Shown: positions 25,746 through 35,809, numbered from the stretch's first letter. The stretch: DNA of 64,000 bases from an uncultured Draconibacterium sp. (GCF_963675065.1 NZ_OY775906.1:3202001-3266000); one strand, 5' to 3'. Numbers and translations: made by a program. The notes: generated by a model not told the origin, from the letters alone.

Positions 25746-26402
25746 TTAAGGAAGAAGTTTCTCTTTCGGGTTGTAAGGATCGATAAATACTAAAAGTAAA
25801 ACGGTAACAAATATAGCCTCCCACAGCTCCCATATTCGTCTTTCGGGAATGAGCAAAACTATACCGGTACACGCCAATATAAGTACAGAGTATTTAATTT
25901 TCGGGACTGGAATGCCCAACAGATCAATTGTACGTGAAAAAAACGGCCACTTCTTATATAGCAGAAGTGTTAAAACAAAATAAGTTCCAAAAACCACTAC
26001 CAACCCGGTCGAGAAAATCAGTTTATTCAGGTTCACACCTCCTATCTCCAGGTTATGCAAGTTGGTCTCGCCCTGAAAATTATGTTGGGCAAAAAAACCT
26101 GTAGTCTCAACTGAGAATATCCTTTGCCCCCAGGAAATCTCTTCGCCAAAACCAAAAAATGTACCGATAATAATTATCAGGCTCAAAGCAACCCAAAGTT
26201 TGTTCCGGTCCTTATACTGCTTGAATAAACGAATAGCAAACAATACCGATATTAATAGTAAAACCAATGCGGTTAGGTTTTCAAGCGGGCCGTCTTCGGC
26301 TACCATTGTGTGGCAAAAATCATAATTAAAATAAAAACTTGCTGCCGAGTATAAAGCTACAGCAATAATCAGGTAAGATATAATCAATAATACTTTCTTC
26401 AT
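25746..26402 (-). CDS. Membrane protein of unknown function, copy 2 of a convergent paralogous pair
   Basis: 218 residues, about 6 membrane segments. It shares with the preceding gene EDGPLENLTALVLLLISVLFAIRLF, FGFGEEISWGQRIFSVET and the QGETNLHNLEIGGVNLNKLIFS block, while the rest has diverged strongly. A conserved core inside a variable frame implies an active site under selection. Opposite orientation and low overall identity suggest an old inverted duplication. No signal peptide is separate from the first helix. Function unknown. Confidence 0.8.
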   Translation of the reverse strand: MKKVLLIISYLIIAVALYSAASFYFNYDFCHTMVAEDGPLENLTALVLLLISVLFAIRLFKQYKDRNKLWVALSLIIIIGTFFGFGEEISWGQRIFSVETTGFFAQHNFQGETNLHNLEIGGVNLNKLIFSTGLVVVFGTYFVLTLLLYKKWPFFSRTIDLLGIPVPKIKYSVLILACTGIVLLIPERRIWELWEAIFVTVLLLVFIDPYNPKEKLLP

Positions 26403-26586
26403 TGTTTAAAATTTTCCGGCAACACCTCCTACATTAGTTCCATCAGAGATGCCAATAACGAAGTGCAAATCTAATAATATTAAGTAAAAAAAGTCTCTTT
26501 CAAATGAGCTTATCTGATGCCGATTTTCTCTGTCGGATATTACATCTCAGTTTTACATGTTATTAATAGGTTTTAGTTCCCGCAAA

Positions 26587-26620
26587 TTGAAAGAAGCTAT
26601 CATTTGAAATTTTATCTTTG
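26587..26620 (+). promoter_or_regulatory. Promoter of argH
   Basis: TTG at 26587-26589 and TATCTTTG at 26613-26620 (exact TAnnTTTG) with a 23-nt spacer. Between this and the argH ATG lies a pyrimidine-rich segment (26660-26700) built of CTTCC/TCTTC units, similar to the one upstream of argF'. Confidence 0.6.
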
Positions 26621-26708
26621 CACCTATTAATATTAATTGAAGCGACAAGGCTGCAATCCGGGATTTCATCTTCCATCTTCTGCCTTCCGTCTTCCAACTT
26701 TCTTAAAC

Positions 26709-28040
26709 ATGAAACTCTGGGATAAAGGTACACCTGTTAACAAAGCAATTGAAGAATTTACTGTTGGTAAAGACCGCGAACTGGATCTGTTTTTGGCAAC
26801 ACACGATATTTTGGGCTCGATGGCACATGTAACGATGCTTGAGTCGGTTGGGCTAATTGAAAAGAATGAGCTTCCCACGCTTCTGTCCGAGTTGAAAAGC
26901 CTGTATGCTATTGCCGAAAAAGGTGAATTCACGATTGAAGAAGGCGTTGAAGATGTACACTCTCAGGTTGAATTTATGCTTACCGAAAAACTGGGCGACC
27001 TCGGTAAAAAAATACACAGCGGACGTTCGCGCAACGACCAGGTTTTACTCGACCTTAAACTGTTTACCCGCGATGCCATTCAAGAAATCGCTGAAACAAC
27101 TTCGAACCTTATCGACACTTTGCTAAAACGTGCCAAAGAAACAAAAGACATTTTAATGCCGGGCTACACTCACTTGCAGGTAGCCATGCCTTCGTCGTTT
27201 GGATTGTGGTTTAGCGCCTATGCCGAAAGTTTATCCGATGATTTGGAGTTACTTTTATCAGCTTATAATATTACCAACCAAAACCCATTGGGGTCGGCAG
27301 CCGGCTATGGTTCGTCATTCCCGCTTAACCGCCAAATGACAACCGACCTTCTTGGATTTGCAACCATGAACTACAATGTGGTTTATGCGCAAATGGGAAG
27401 AGGTAAAGTTGAAAAAATTGTTTCGTTTGCCCTGGCAAACATTGCAGGAACATTATCAAAACTGGCTTACGATGTGTGTTTGTTTATGAGCCAGAATTTC
27501 AATTTTGTAAGCCTGCCTACCGAATTTACTACAGGATCGAGCATAATGCCGCACAAAAAAAATCCCGATGTTTTTGAACTTACCCGTGCACGCTGTAACA
27601 AACTTCAGGGTGTTCCATCACAAATTATGCTTATCATTAACAACCTGCCAAGTGGCTACTTCCGCGATCTGCAAATGGTAAAAGAAGTATTCCTGCCATC
27701 GTTTAAGGAAATGAACGACTGTCTGAATATTGTCGGCCTGGCTATTGATAAAATGTCGGTAAACAAAGAAATATTAAACGACAGCAAATACGATTACCTG
27801 TTTAGCGTTGAAGAAGTTAACAAACTAGTATTGCAGGGAATTCCGTTTAGAGAAGCTTACAAACAAGTGGGCGCTCAAATAGAAAGCGGAAACTTTACCC
27901 CCGAAAAATCCGTAAACCATAGCCACGAAGGGAGTATCGGAAATTTATGCCTGGATAGTATTTCAAATAAAAAAGAGGAAATCATTAATAAATTTCTATT
28001 TAACAAAATAGAAGAAGCAAAAGATAACTTACTCAAATAG
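26709..28040 (+). CDS. argH: Argininosuccinate lyase
   Basis: 443 residues. It splits argininosuccinate into arginine and fumarate. It shows the fumarase/aspartase-superfamily signature GSSIMPHKKNPDVFEL, with HSGRSRNDQVLLDLKLF and TPVNKAIEEFTVGKDRELD near the N-terminus. An in-frame TTG 24 codons upstream would add a low-complexity leader, so MKLWDKGTP is preferred. The gene is separated from the main arginine operon by 10 kb and has its own promoter. gltB follows downstream, also with its own promoter. Confidence 0.97.
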   Translation: MKLWDKGTPVNKAIEEFTVGKDRELDLFLATHDILGSMAHVTMLESVGLIEKNELPTLLSELKSLYAIAEKGEFTIEEGVEDVHSQVEFMLTEKLGDLGKKIHSGRSRNDQVLLDLKLFTRDAIQEIAETTSNLIDTLLKRAKETKDILMPGYTHLQVAMPSSFGLWFSAYAESLSDDLELLLSAYNITNQNPLGSAAGYGSSFPLNRQMTTDLLGFATMNYNVVYAQMGRGKVEKIVSFALANIAGTLSKLAYDVCLFMSQNFNFVSLPTEFTTGSSIMPHKKNPDVFELTRARCNKLQGVPSQIMLIINNLPSGYFRDLQMVKEVFLPSFKEMNDCLNIVGLAIDKMSVNKEILNDSKYDYLFSVEEVNKLVLQGIPFREAYKQVGAQIESGNFTPEKSVNHSHEGSIGNLCLDSISNKKEEIINKFLFNKIEEAKDNLLK

Positions 28041-28059
28041 AGCTTCAAGTTCCTGTAAA

Positions 28060-28075
28060 CGTGACAAATGTCACG
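28060..28075. promoter_or_regulatory. Perfect 16-bp dyad between argH and gltB
   Basis: CGTGACAAATGTCACG, two 7-bp arms around AA. The loop is too short for a good RNA terminator, so a dimeric regulator site is plausible. It lies 115 bp upstream of the gltB promoter core. Confidence 0.4.
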
Positions 28076-28167
28076 CTTTCATAAAATACGGATAAAGCAC
28101 TATAGTTTTTTATGATATTTCTCAAGGTTAATTGTATGTTATTAAACACAATTTACACCATTTAAGA

Positions 28168-28198
28168 TTGCGAATACACACCTCTTTGTTTATTTTTG
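28168..28198 (+). promoter_or_regulatory. Promoter of gltBD
   Basis: TTG at 28168-28170, a 20-nt spacer and TATTTTTG at 28191-28198: an excellent Bacteroidota promoter. The roughly 100-nt leader holds two small stems (GTAAGT/ACTTAC at 28209-28235; AGCGC/GCGCT at 28261-28278). Confidence 0.7.
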
Positions 28199-28306
28199 GT
28201 TTCACTTCGTAAGTAAAAACGTGATTTTAACTTACAGTTTTGCAGCAATGCGGTATTGACAGCGCCTGTTGTTGCGCTAGTGCGAATTTTAAAGAGAAAG
28301 GAAATA

Positions 28307-31300
28307 ATGATGCAGACAAAAGAACCTGTAGCAAAGGGATTGTACCGCCCTGAATTTGAACATGGGAGTTGTGGTATCGGGTTTGTAGCAAACCTAAAGG
28401 GCAGAAAGAAACACAGTGTGATTTCTGATGCTTTATCGATGCTGGCTCGCATGGAACATCGCGGGGGTACCGGGTTTGATATTAAAAGCGGTGACGGTGC
28501 AGGGATATTACTACAAATTCCACACGAACTTTTTATGGAAGAGTGTCCGAAACAGGACATTAAATTACCTCAGTTTGGCGAATATGGTGTAGCCATGATC
28601 TTCTTTCCAAAAGAGAACAGAAAACGTTCGGAGTGTAAAGATATAATTGGGAGAAATCTTAAGAAATTTGGACTTCCATATTTGGGCTATCGTAAAGTGC
28701 CGGTTGATAATTCCGACCTGGGACGCGATTCTTTGGCTTCAGAACCCTATGTACAACAATTGTTCATTGGGAAACCCGCTGGTATGTCAGTTGAAGAATT
28801 CGACCGCAAACTTTTTGTTTTCAGAAAATACACTGAAAAATTGGTTCGCGAATCGGTTACCGGTATTGGTTACAACGGAATGAATATTATTTCATGTTCA
28901 TATAAAACCATTATTTATAAAGGTCAGTTAACAACCGAGCAGGTTTCGTTATATTTTAAAGACCTTACCAATCCATTGGCAGTAAGTGCCATTTCTCTGG
29001 TACACTCGCGTTTTTCTACCAACACTTTCCCATCGTGGAAACTGTCGCAGCCTTTCCGTTATATTGCGCACAATGGCGAGATCAACACCAACAAGGGTAA
29101 CATCAACTGGATGCGTGCCCGCGAAGTACTTTTGGAGTGCTCGGCATTTACAAAAGAGGAGTTGGAAATGATCTTCCCGATCTGCGATTTGAGAGATTCG
29201 GATAGTGCCAACCTCGATATGGCCATTGAAATGCTCGTATTAAGCGGCAGATCATTACCACATGTAATGATGATGCTTATTCCTGAGGCATGGCAAAATA
29301 ATCCCGACATGGATCCGAAAAAGAAAGAGTTCTACGAATTCTATTCTGCAATGATGGAGCCATGGGATGGCCCGGCATCGGTATGTTTTACTGATGGTGT
29401 ATTGGTTGGAGCAACACTCGACCGTAATGGTTTACGTCCGTCGCGTTATTGCTTAACCGACGACGACACTTTAATTATGTCATCAGAAACAGGTGCAATT
29501 GATGTACCTCACAATAAAGTTAAAATTCGTGGTCGATTGCAACCCGGAAAGATGTTTGTTGCCGATCTGGAACAAGGCCGTATTATTTCTGATGAAGAAG
29601 TTAAAGCTGAAATTTGCTCGAGCCAACCTTACGGCGAATGGGTAAAAGAAAATATGACTTATCTGGACGAACTTCCTTTTATTCCGGACCTGGAATTAAA
29701 AGAACCGGATAAGAAAACCGTATTTAAAAGACAAAAGGCTTTTGGATTCACCCACGAAGATATTGAGGTGATTCTGAAACCGATGGCTACAAATGGTGGC
29801 GAAGCGCTTGGCTCGATGGGAGCCGACAACCCGCTGGCCGTTCTTTCCGATCGTCCGGTGCATTTGTCACACTACTTTAAACAATTATTCGCCCAGGTAA
29901 CCAATCCGCCGATCGACCCAATCAGGGAGCGCATCGTAATGGATTTGAGAACATACGTGGGTGGTTTTAAAAATATTCTTACAGAATCGGCTGAGCATTG
30001 CCGACGCATTGCCATCCACCAGCCGGTATTAACCAACGAACAGTTGATTAAGCTGGCTTACGTGGATCACACACATTTCCAAACAAAAAAAATCAGCATT
30101 GTTTTCCATGCCGACGAAAAAGCCGGCACACTGGAAACCAAACTGGAGCGTTTGTGTCAGTATGTAGAAGATGCAATTGACGAAGCTTATTCAATCATTT
30201 TGTTGTCTGACTTTGCAATTAGCACCGACCACGCCCCGATTCCATCGCTACTGGCAGCATCGGCTGTTCACCATCACCTTATCCGTGTTGGGAAACGTGG
30301 TAAAGCAGATATCATCATGGAAGCCGGTGATGTGCGCGAAGTTCATCATTTTGCAACCTTGCTGGGATACGGTGTTTCTGCCGTAAATCCATACATGGCC
30401 ATCGATACCATCAAAGATTTGGTAAACGAAGGAGCACTGGGGGATATCACAAAAGAACAAGCGATCCAGAATTATGTGAAAGCTATTGGTGGCGGTCTGT
30501 TGAAAGTCTTCTCTAAAATGGGAATTTCAACCTTGGCATCGTACCAGGGAGCACAGATTTTTGAAGCTGTTGGAATAAAGCAGGAAGTGGTTGATAAATA
30601 CTTTACCGGTACAGTTAGCCGTGTTGAAGGTTTGAGCCTCGACGATATTGCCAAAGAAGCAATGATGCGTCACCGCAAAGGATTCCCAACACGCCAGGGC
30701 GGAGCTAAAGTACTGGAGCCCGGAGGCGAATACCACTGGCGTAAAGATGGCGAACGTCACTTATTGAGTCCTGAAGCTATTCAATTGATTCAGGAAGCAA
30801 CACGAAAGAACGATTACGAGAAATATAAAAAATATTGTACGGTTGTTGACGATCAGGCAGAAGCCGCATGCACCTTGCGTGGATTGATGGATTTCACTTC
30901 TGACCGAAAGTCAATTCCGCTCGACGAAGTTGAATCGGCGAAAAGTATTCTTACCCGTTTTGCTACGGGAGCAATGTCGTTTGGATCGATTTCGTGGGAA
31001 GCACACACTACGCTGGCCATTGCCATGAACCGTATTGGTTCTAAATCGAACTCAGGAGAAGGAGGTGAAGACCCGATTCGTTACACCAAGTTGCCAAATG
31101 GCGACGATATGTGTTCTGCAACCAAGCAGATTGCATCAGGACGTTTTGGTGTTAACAGTTACTACCTGAGCAAAGCCAAAGAGTTGCAGATTAAAATGGC
31201 GCAGGGAGCAAAACCGGGTGAAGGTGGTCACCTTCCTGGGCATAAAGTAAATGGCTGGATCGGACGCACACGTAACTCAACTCCTGGTGTAGGATTGATT

Positions 31301-32899
31301 TCTCCTCCACCACACCACGATATTTATTCTATCGAGGATTTGGCACAGTTAATCTTCGACCTGAAAAACAGTAACCGCGATGCACGTATTAACGTGAAAC
31401 TGGTTTCAGAAACCGGCGTAGGTACTGTTGCTGCAGGAGTTTGTAAAGCCAAAGCCGATGCCGTTCTTATCTCGGGATACGACGGAGGAACAGGTGCATC
31501 GCCACTTAGTTCGATCAAACATGCCGGATTGCCGTGGGAGCTTGGATTGTCGGAAACACACCAAACACTAGTGCGCAACCGTTTACGTAACCGTATTGTT
31601 GTTCAGTCGGATGGTCAGATGAAAACATCGCGCGACCTTGCAATTGCAACACTGCTTGGTGCCGAAGAGTGGGGAGTTGCCACAATGGCTCTGGTTGTTG
31701 AAGGCTGTATAATGATGCGTAAATGCCACAGCAATACTTGTCCGGTAGGTGTAGCAACACAAAACGAAAGATTGCGTGGTAAATTTAAAGGTAATCCCGA
31801 TCATGTTGTAAACTACTTCGAATTTCTTGTTGAAGGTCTTCGTGAGATTATGGCAGAGCTGGGCTTCCGCTCAATTAACGAAATGGTTGGTCAGTCGCAG
31901 TGCCTGAAGTTTAAAGACGACATTGATCACTGGAAATATAAAGGTCTTGACTTAAGCCCGATTCTTTACAAAGAAGAAATGGGACAGGAAGAAGGTCTTT
32001 ACTGCAGTAAAAAACAAGATCACCAGATGGAAGAAATCCTCGACTGGAAATTTGTTGAAGCTGCACAAAAAGCAATTAAAGATGGCGAAAAAGTAGCCGC
32101 AGAATTTGAGATTAAAAACATCAACCGAAGTGTTGGTACCGTTCTGTCGCACGAAGTAACCAAAGTACATAAAGGAGAAGGATTGCCCGACGGAACCATC
32201 CATTTTAAAATGAAAGGATCGGCAGGACAATCGTTTGGTGCATTTGTTTGTAAAGGTATAGAACTGGAAGTTGAAGGAGATGCAAACGACTATTTCGGAA
32301 AAGGATTATCCGGTGGTCATTTATCCATCTACCCGGCTAAAAACGTACAGTTTATCCCGGAACAAAACATCATTGTAGGTAACGTTTGTTTTTACGGAGC
32401 AACAGGCGGCGAAGCTTATATTCGCGGTGTTGCCGGCGAGCGTTTCTGTGTTCGTAACTCGGGCGCACAAGTTGTTGTTGAAGGTATTGGCGACCACGGT
32501 TGCGAATACATGACGGGAGGCAAAACTGTTATTCTTGGAAAAACAGGACGAAACTTTGGAGCAGGAATGTCAGGTGGCGTTGCTTATGTTCTCGACATTG
32601 ATGGAGATTTCCCAAGTCTTTGTAACAAGGGAATGATTCAGCTGGAAAGAGTTACGGATAAGGAAGAGCAGGAAGAACTGAAAGCAATGATCCAGAAACA
32701 CATGGACAAAACCGAATCGACGGTGGCTGAATATGTTCTATCTGACTGGGAAGAGACAATAGGCAAGTTTGTGAAAGTAATTCCTACTGATTACAAACGA
32801 ATGCTGACCTACATTGAAAAAGCCCGCAAATCGGGTAAATACGAAAAAGAGTCGGATGTTATTGATGCTGCATTTGATATGCATTTGGCCAATTTGTAA
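28307..32899 (+). CDS. gltB: Glutamate synthase (NADPH/ferredoxin-type), large subunit
   Basis: About 1530 residues, normal for GltB. It produces glutamate from glutamine and 2-oxoglutarate. Start MMQTKEPVAKG gives a short propeptide before the nucleophile Cys22 (HGSCGIGF) of the class II glutaminase. Later come the FMN-binding barrel with GAKPGEGGHLPGHKV and SGYDGGTGASPLSSIK, the iron-sulphur cysteines in CIMMRKCHSNTCPVG, and the C-terminal GXGXG-rich beta-helix (TGGEAYIRGVAGERF, GGKTVILGKTGRNFGAGMSGG). It is in an operon with gltD 19 bp downstream. An upstream in-frame ATG at 28256 would add 17 atypical residues. Confidence 0.97.
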   Translation: MMQTKEPVAKGLYRPEFEHGSCGIGFVANLKGRKKHSVISDALSMLARMEHRGGTGFDIKSGDGAGILLQIPHELFMEECPKQDIKLPQFGEYGVAMIFFPKENRKRSECKDIIGRNLKKFGLPYLGYRKVPVDNSDLGRDSLASEPYVQQLFIGKPAGMSVEEFDRKLFVFRKYTEKLVRESVTGIGYNGMNIISCSYKTIIYKGQLTTEQVSLYFKDLTNPLAVSAISLVHSRFSTNTFPSWKLSQPFRYIAHNGEINTNKGNINWMRAREVLLECSAFTKEELEMIFPICDLRDSDSANLDMAIEMLVLSGRSLPHVMMMLIPEAWQNNPDMDPKKKEFYEFYSAMMEPWDGPASVCFTDGVLVGATLDRNGLRPSRYCLTDDDTLIMSSETGAIDVPHNKVKIRGRLQPGKMFVADLEQGRIISDEEVKAEICSSQPYGEWVKENMTYLDELPFIPDLELKEPDKKTVFKRQKAFGFTHEDIEVILKPMATNGGEALGSMGADNPLAVLSDRPVHLSHYFKQLFAQVTNPPIDPIRERIVMDLRTYVGGFKNILTESAEHCRRIAIHQPVLTNEQLIKLAYVDHTHFQTKKISIVFHADEKAGTLETKLERLCQYVEDAIDEAYSIILLSDFAISTDHAPIPSLLAASAVHHHLIRVGKRGKADIIMEAGDVREVHHFATLLGYGVSAVNPYMAIDTIKDLVNEGALGDITKEQAIQNYVKAIGGGLLKVFSKMGISTLASYQGAQIFEAVGIKQEVVDKYFTGTVSRVEGLSLDDIAKEAMMRHRKGFPTRQGGAKVLEPGGEYHWRKDGERHLLSPEAIQLIQEATRKNDYEKYKKYCTVVDDQAEAACTLRGLMDFTSDRKSIPLDEVESAKSILTRFATGAMSFGSISWEAHTTLAIAMNRIGSKSNSGEGGEDPIRYTKLPNGDDMCSATKQIASGRFGVNSYYLSKAKELQIKMAQGAKPGEGGHLPGHKVNGWIGRTRNSTPGVGLISPPPHHDIYSIEDLAQLIFDLKNSNRDARINVKLVSETGVGTVAAGVCKAKADAVLISGYDGGTGASPLSSIKHAGLPWELGLSETHQTLVRNRLRNRIVVQSDGQMKTSRDLAIATLLGAEEWGVATMALVVEGCIMMRKCHSNTCPVGVATQNERLRGKFKGNPDHVVNYFEFLVEGLREIMAELGFRSINEMVGQSQCLKFKDDIDHWKYKGLDLSPILYKEEMGQEEGLYCSKKQDHQMEEILDWKFVEAAQKAIKDGEKVAAEFEIKNINRSVGTVLSHEVTKVHKGEGLPDGTIHFKMKGSAGQSFGAFVCKGIELEVEGDANDYFGKGLSGGHLSIYPAKNVQFIPEQNIIVGNVCFYGATGGEAYIRGVAGERFCVRNSGAQVVVEGIGDHGCEYMTGGKTVILGKTGRNFGAGMSGGVAYVLDIDGDFPSLCNKGMIQLERVTDKEEQEELKAMIQKHMDKTESTVAEYVLSDWEETIGKFVKVIPTDYKRMLTYIEKARKSGKYEKESDVIDAAFDMHLANL

Positions 32900-32918
32900 T
32901 TTTTATAGACGCTAAGAC

Positions 32919-34403
32919 ATGGGAAAGCCAACAGGATTTTTAGAATATAAAAGAGTTTCCAATCCAACACGCAAGATTGAGGAACGCCTCAAAGATTGGA
33001 ACGAGGTATACATATTACGCGATAAAGAAACGTGTGAAACACAGGGGGCACGCTGCATGGATTGTGGTGTTCCATTCTGCCATCGCGGAGCTTTATTGCA
33101 CAACGGAGCTTCAGGATGTCCGGTTTATAACCTGATTCCTGAGTGGAACGATTTGATTTATAAAGGACAGTGGAAAGATGCATTGGAGCGTCTTCACCAC
33201 ACTAACAACTTTCCTGAATTTACAGGAAGAGTTTGTCCTGCACCTTGCGAAGCAGGATGTGTGTTGGGAATTAACGAACCGGCTGTTACAATTCACGACA
33301 ACGAACGTACCATTATCGATAATGGGTTCGAGCAGGGCTGGGTAGTTCCTGAGCCACCGGAATCGCGCACAGGAAAAACAGTTGCTGTAGTAGGATCAGG
33401 TCCGGCAGGACTGGCATGTGCTGCTCAGTTGAACAAAGCAGGTCATACCGTTACTGTTTTCGAACGCGACGACCGTATTGGCGGTTTGCTGATGTACGGT
33501 ATTCCAAACATGAAACTGGATAAAGACGTAGTACAACGTCGTGTTGATATCCTGGAAGCAGAAGGTATTATTTTCAAAACCAATACTGAAGTTGGAAAAG
33601 ACATTCGTGCCAAAAAACTGCTCGACAATTTTGATGCAGTTGTTTTAACCACCGGAGCTACAAAACCACGCGACTTGAATGTTGAAGGCCGTGAACTGGA
33701 TGGCGTACACTTCGCCATGGAATTTTTGTCAGCCAACACAAAAAGTTTGCTCGACAGTAAACTGGAAGATGGAAATTACATTTCTGCAAAAGATAAAAAC
33801 GTAATTGTAATTGGTGGTGGCGATACCGGCACCGACTGTGTAGCCACCTCGTTGCGTCATGGTTGCAAAAGCATAACCCAGTTGGAGATCATGGCACAAC
33901 CACCAAAAGAACGTAACAGCGATGCTAATCCATGGCCTGAGTGGCCGGGCAACGAAAAAACCGATTACGGCCAGCATGAGGCCATTGTTGCAAAAGGAAA
34001 AGATCCACGGAAATATTCGATAATGACCACAAAAATTGAAGGTGATAATGGCAAAGTAAAAGCTATACACACCGTTCAGGTGGAATGGGTAAAAACCGAT
34101 AATGGCGGAAGAATGCCACAGGCAGTTCCGGGTACCGAAAGATACATTAAAGCCGACCTTGTGTTGTTGGCAATGGGATTTTTAGGACCGGAAGATAAAA
34201 TTGCCGAAGAGATTGATATGGAGCGTGATCCACGTTCGAATTACAAAGCAGATTACGGCAAATTTAAAACCAGCATTAAAAAGGTTTTTGCTGCCGGTGA
34301 TGCACGCCGTGGACAATCGTTGGTGGTATGGGCTATTAACGAAGGACGCGCTGCTGCCCGCGAAGTAGATACCTACTTAATGGGCGATACAGTTTTGCCC
34401 TAA
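32919..34403 (+). CDS. gltD: Glutamate synthase, small subunit
   Basis: 494 residues. It passes electrons from NAD(P)H through FAD and iron-sulphur clusters to GltB. Cysteine-rich N-terminus: CETQGARCMDCGVPFC and GRVCPAPCEAGCVLG. The FAD site VAVVGSGPAGLACAAQL and the NAD(P)H site VIVIGGGDTGTDC are intact, and the C-terminal GDARRGQSLVVWAINEGR closes the FAD fold. It follows gltB directly and is followed by two terminator-like hairpins. Confidence 0.97.
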   Translation: MGKPTGFLEYKRVSNPTRKIEERLKDWNEVYILRDKETCETQGARCMDCGVPFCHRGALLHNGASGCPVYNLIPEWNDLIYKGQWKDALERLHHTNNFPEFTGRVCPAPCEAGCVLGINEPAVTIHDNERTIIDNGFEQGWVVPEPPESRTGKTVAVVGSGPAGLACAAQLNKAGHTVTVFERDDRIGGLLMYGIPNMKLDKDVVQRRVDILEAEGIIFKTNTEVGKDIRAKKLLDNFDAVVLTTGATKPRDLNVEGRELDGVHFAMEFLSANTKSLLDSKLEDGNYISAKDKNVIVIGGGDTGTDCVATSLRHGCKSITQLEIMAQPPKERNSDANPWPEWPGNEKTDYGQHEAIVAKGKDPRKYSIMTTKIEGDNGKVKAIHTVQVEWVKTDNGGRMPQAVPGTERYIKADLVLLAMGFLGPEDKIAEEIDMERDPRSNYKADYGKFKTSIKKVFAAGDARRGQSLVVWAINEGRAAAREVDTYLMGDTVLP

Positions 34404-34462
34404 CAGGGCAAATAGTTCTATGACAAGAGCGATTAAATTCGCTTACATTAAAATTGAATTTT

Positions 34463-34492
34463 AGCATATGTCGTAGTGGACTATGCTTTTTT
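34463..34492 (+). terminator. Terminator after gltD
   Basis: AGCATA-T-GTC pairs with GAC-TATGCT (one bulged base), followed by a T-run at 34487-34492. It lies 60 bp after the gltD stop. Confidence 0.6.
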
Positions 34493-34580
34493 ATAGTGCA
34501 GTTTTTTCAGGAGTTCCGGCCGGAAGAGGAAATTTATTATCCGAAACGAAATCACTTTCCCTTGACCAGAATGTGAAACG

Positions 34581-34610
34581 CCGGTTCTCCTTTTTTCTTG
34601 CAAAATTTTA
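34581..34610. repeat. 30-bp repeat, copy 1
   Basis: The segment containing TCTCCTTTTTTCTTGCAAA matches 37884-37913 at 28 of 30 positions. This copy lies between two terminators downstream of gltD. Confidence 0.6.
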
Positions 34611-34622
34611 AATCAAAATAGA

Positions 34623-34650
34623 GGGTTTCCGGTTGGAAGCCCTTTTTTTT
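34623..34650 (+). terminator. Second terminator downstream of gltD
   Basis: GGGTTTCC (34623-34630) pairs with GGAAGCCC (34635-34642, one G-U) around GGTT, followed by eight T. Confidence 0.8.
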
Positions 34651-34704
34651 GTGGACGTTTGGTGGTATTAAACGTTGTCGATTGCAGGCGATTTCCGGTC
34701 AAGT

Positions 34705-34740
34705 TACTCAAAGGTTGAAGCGTGCTACAACCCTTGAGTA
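34705..34740. other. 13-bp inverted repeat downstream of the oxidoreductase gene
   Basis: TACTCAAAGGTTG (34705-34717) pairs with CAACCCTTGAGTA (34728-34740), one G-U. It has no T-run on either strand. It lies 47 bp beyond the stop of the minus-strand oxidoreductase and may protect its mRNA 3' end. Confidence 0.45.
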
Positions 34741-34786
34741 TGAAACTTTTCCGGCATTTTTCTATACCGCGTATTGTGTTGCGTAT

Positions 34787-35788
34787 TTATTCAGCCAAAT
34801 TCAAGACAGTTCTTCCTTTTAATTTTCCCTTTAGCATTAATTCAATTTTTTGCGGTACGTCCTCCAAATTAATTTCATTGCACGTATCGTTTAATTGTTT
34901 TGGCTTCCATTCATCGGCTAACTTATTCCAAACTATTTTTCTGTATTTCATTGGATAGTTTTGAGAATCTATTCCAATAAGTGTAACACCTCTCAGGATA
35001 AAGGGAAACACGGTCAAGTCAAGTTTTGGAGATGCAACGTTTCCACAACAAGTTACAACTCCAATTGAATTCGTCGATTTAATTATATTTTCAAGAATTA
35101 CACCTCCAACAGTATCGATAGCGCCTGCAAACAAAGGTTTTAATAATGGCTTTTGGGCAAAATTTTCAATCTCAGTACGTAACAGCACTTCCTCAGCTCC
35201 AAGATTTATTAAATAGTCTCGTTCTGTTTCCTTACCTGTTATTGCAACCACTGAATAACCCAATTTACTTAAAATGGAAACACTCAATGCTCCAACTCCT
35301 CCTGTTGCACCTGAAACCGCTATTTTTCCATCCTCAGGTTTTATCAATTCCGTAAGTCTTAAAACCGACATTCCCGCTGTTAATCCGGCAGTACCATATA
35401 TCATGGCCTCTTTCATTGTCATTTTTTCAGGTAACTTCACCACCCATTCAGATGGAACCTGAATATACTCAGCAAATCCACCGTCGGTATTCATACCTAA
35501 ATCATAACTTGTTACAATTACTTTTTCGCCAATAGTAAATAAATCACTGTTCGATTTTTCTATTGTCCCAACTGCGTCAATTCCCGGTGTGTGCGGATAA
35601 TTTCTTGTTACTCCTTTATTCCCCGAAGCCGATAGTGCATCTTTATAATTCAATGAGCTGTAGTACACCTTTACTCTTACCTCGTTGTTGTTTAATGTAC
35701 CAAATTCCATTTCTTTAATGGAGCCTTGAAAACTACCATCAATCTCTTCAATTCGAAATGCTTTAAATGTAGAACTATTTTGTACCAT
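34787..35788 (-). CDS. YhdH/AcuI-type quinone oxidoreductase (zinc-free MDR family)
   Basis: 333 residues. Medium-chain dehydrogenase/reductase pattern: FKAFRIEEIDGSFQGSIKEM, YSSLNYKDALSASGNKGV, YPHTPGIDAVGTIEKS and the NADPH-binding ATGGVGALSVSILSKLGYSVVAITG. This subfamily includes YhdH/AcuI acrylyl-CoA and quinone reductases and lacks the zinc ligands of alcohol dehydrogenases. It is divergent from an HxlR regulator bearing a sensing-type cysteine, so a role in detoxifying quinones or other electrophiles is likely. Confidence 0.88.
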   Translation of the reverse strand: MVQNSSTFKAFRIEEIDGSFQGSIKEMEFGTLNNNEVRVKVYYSSLNYKDALSASGNKGVTRNYPHTPGIDAVGTIEKSNSDLFTIGEKVIVTSYDLGMNTDGGFAEYIQVPSEWVVKLPEKMTMKEAMIYGTAGLTAGMSVLRLTELIKPEDGKIAVSGATGGVGALSVSILSKLGYSVVAITGKETERDYLINLGAEEVLLRTEIENFAQKPLLKPLFAGAIDTVGGVILENIIKSTNSIGVVTCCGNVASPKLDLTVFPFILRGVTLIGIDSQNYPMKYRKIVWNKLADEWKPKQLNDTCNEINLEDVPQKIELMLKGKLKGRTVLNLAE

Positions 35789-35809
35789 CTTTTGTCTTTT
35801 AATTTCACT

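Noticed and set aside
26637..26708. N-terminal extension of argH
   Set aside because: It needs a TTG start and reads through a pyrimidine-rich repeat; the family start is at 26709.
28060..28075. Rho-independent terminator of argH
   Set aside because: Although perfectly palindromic, the two-base loop and lack of a T-run make an RNA terminator unlikely; recorded as a possible operator.
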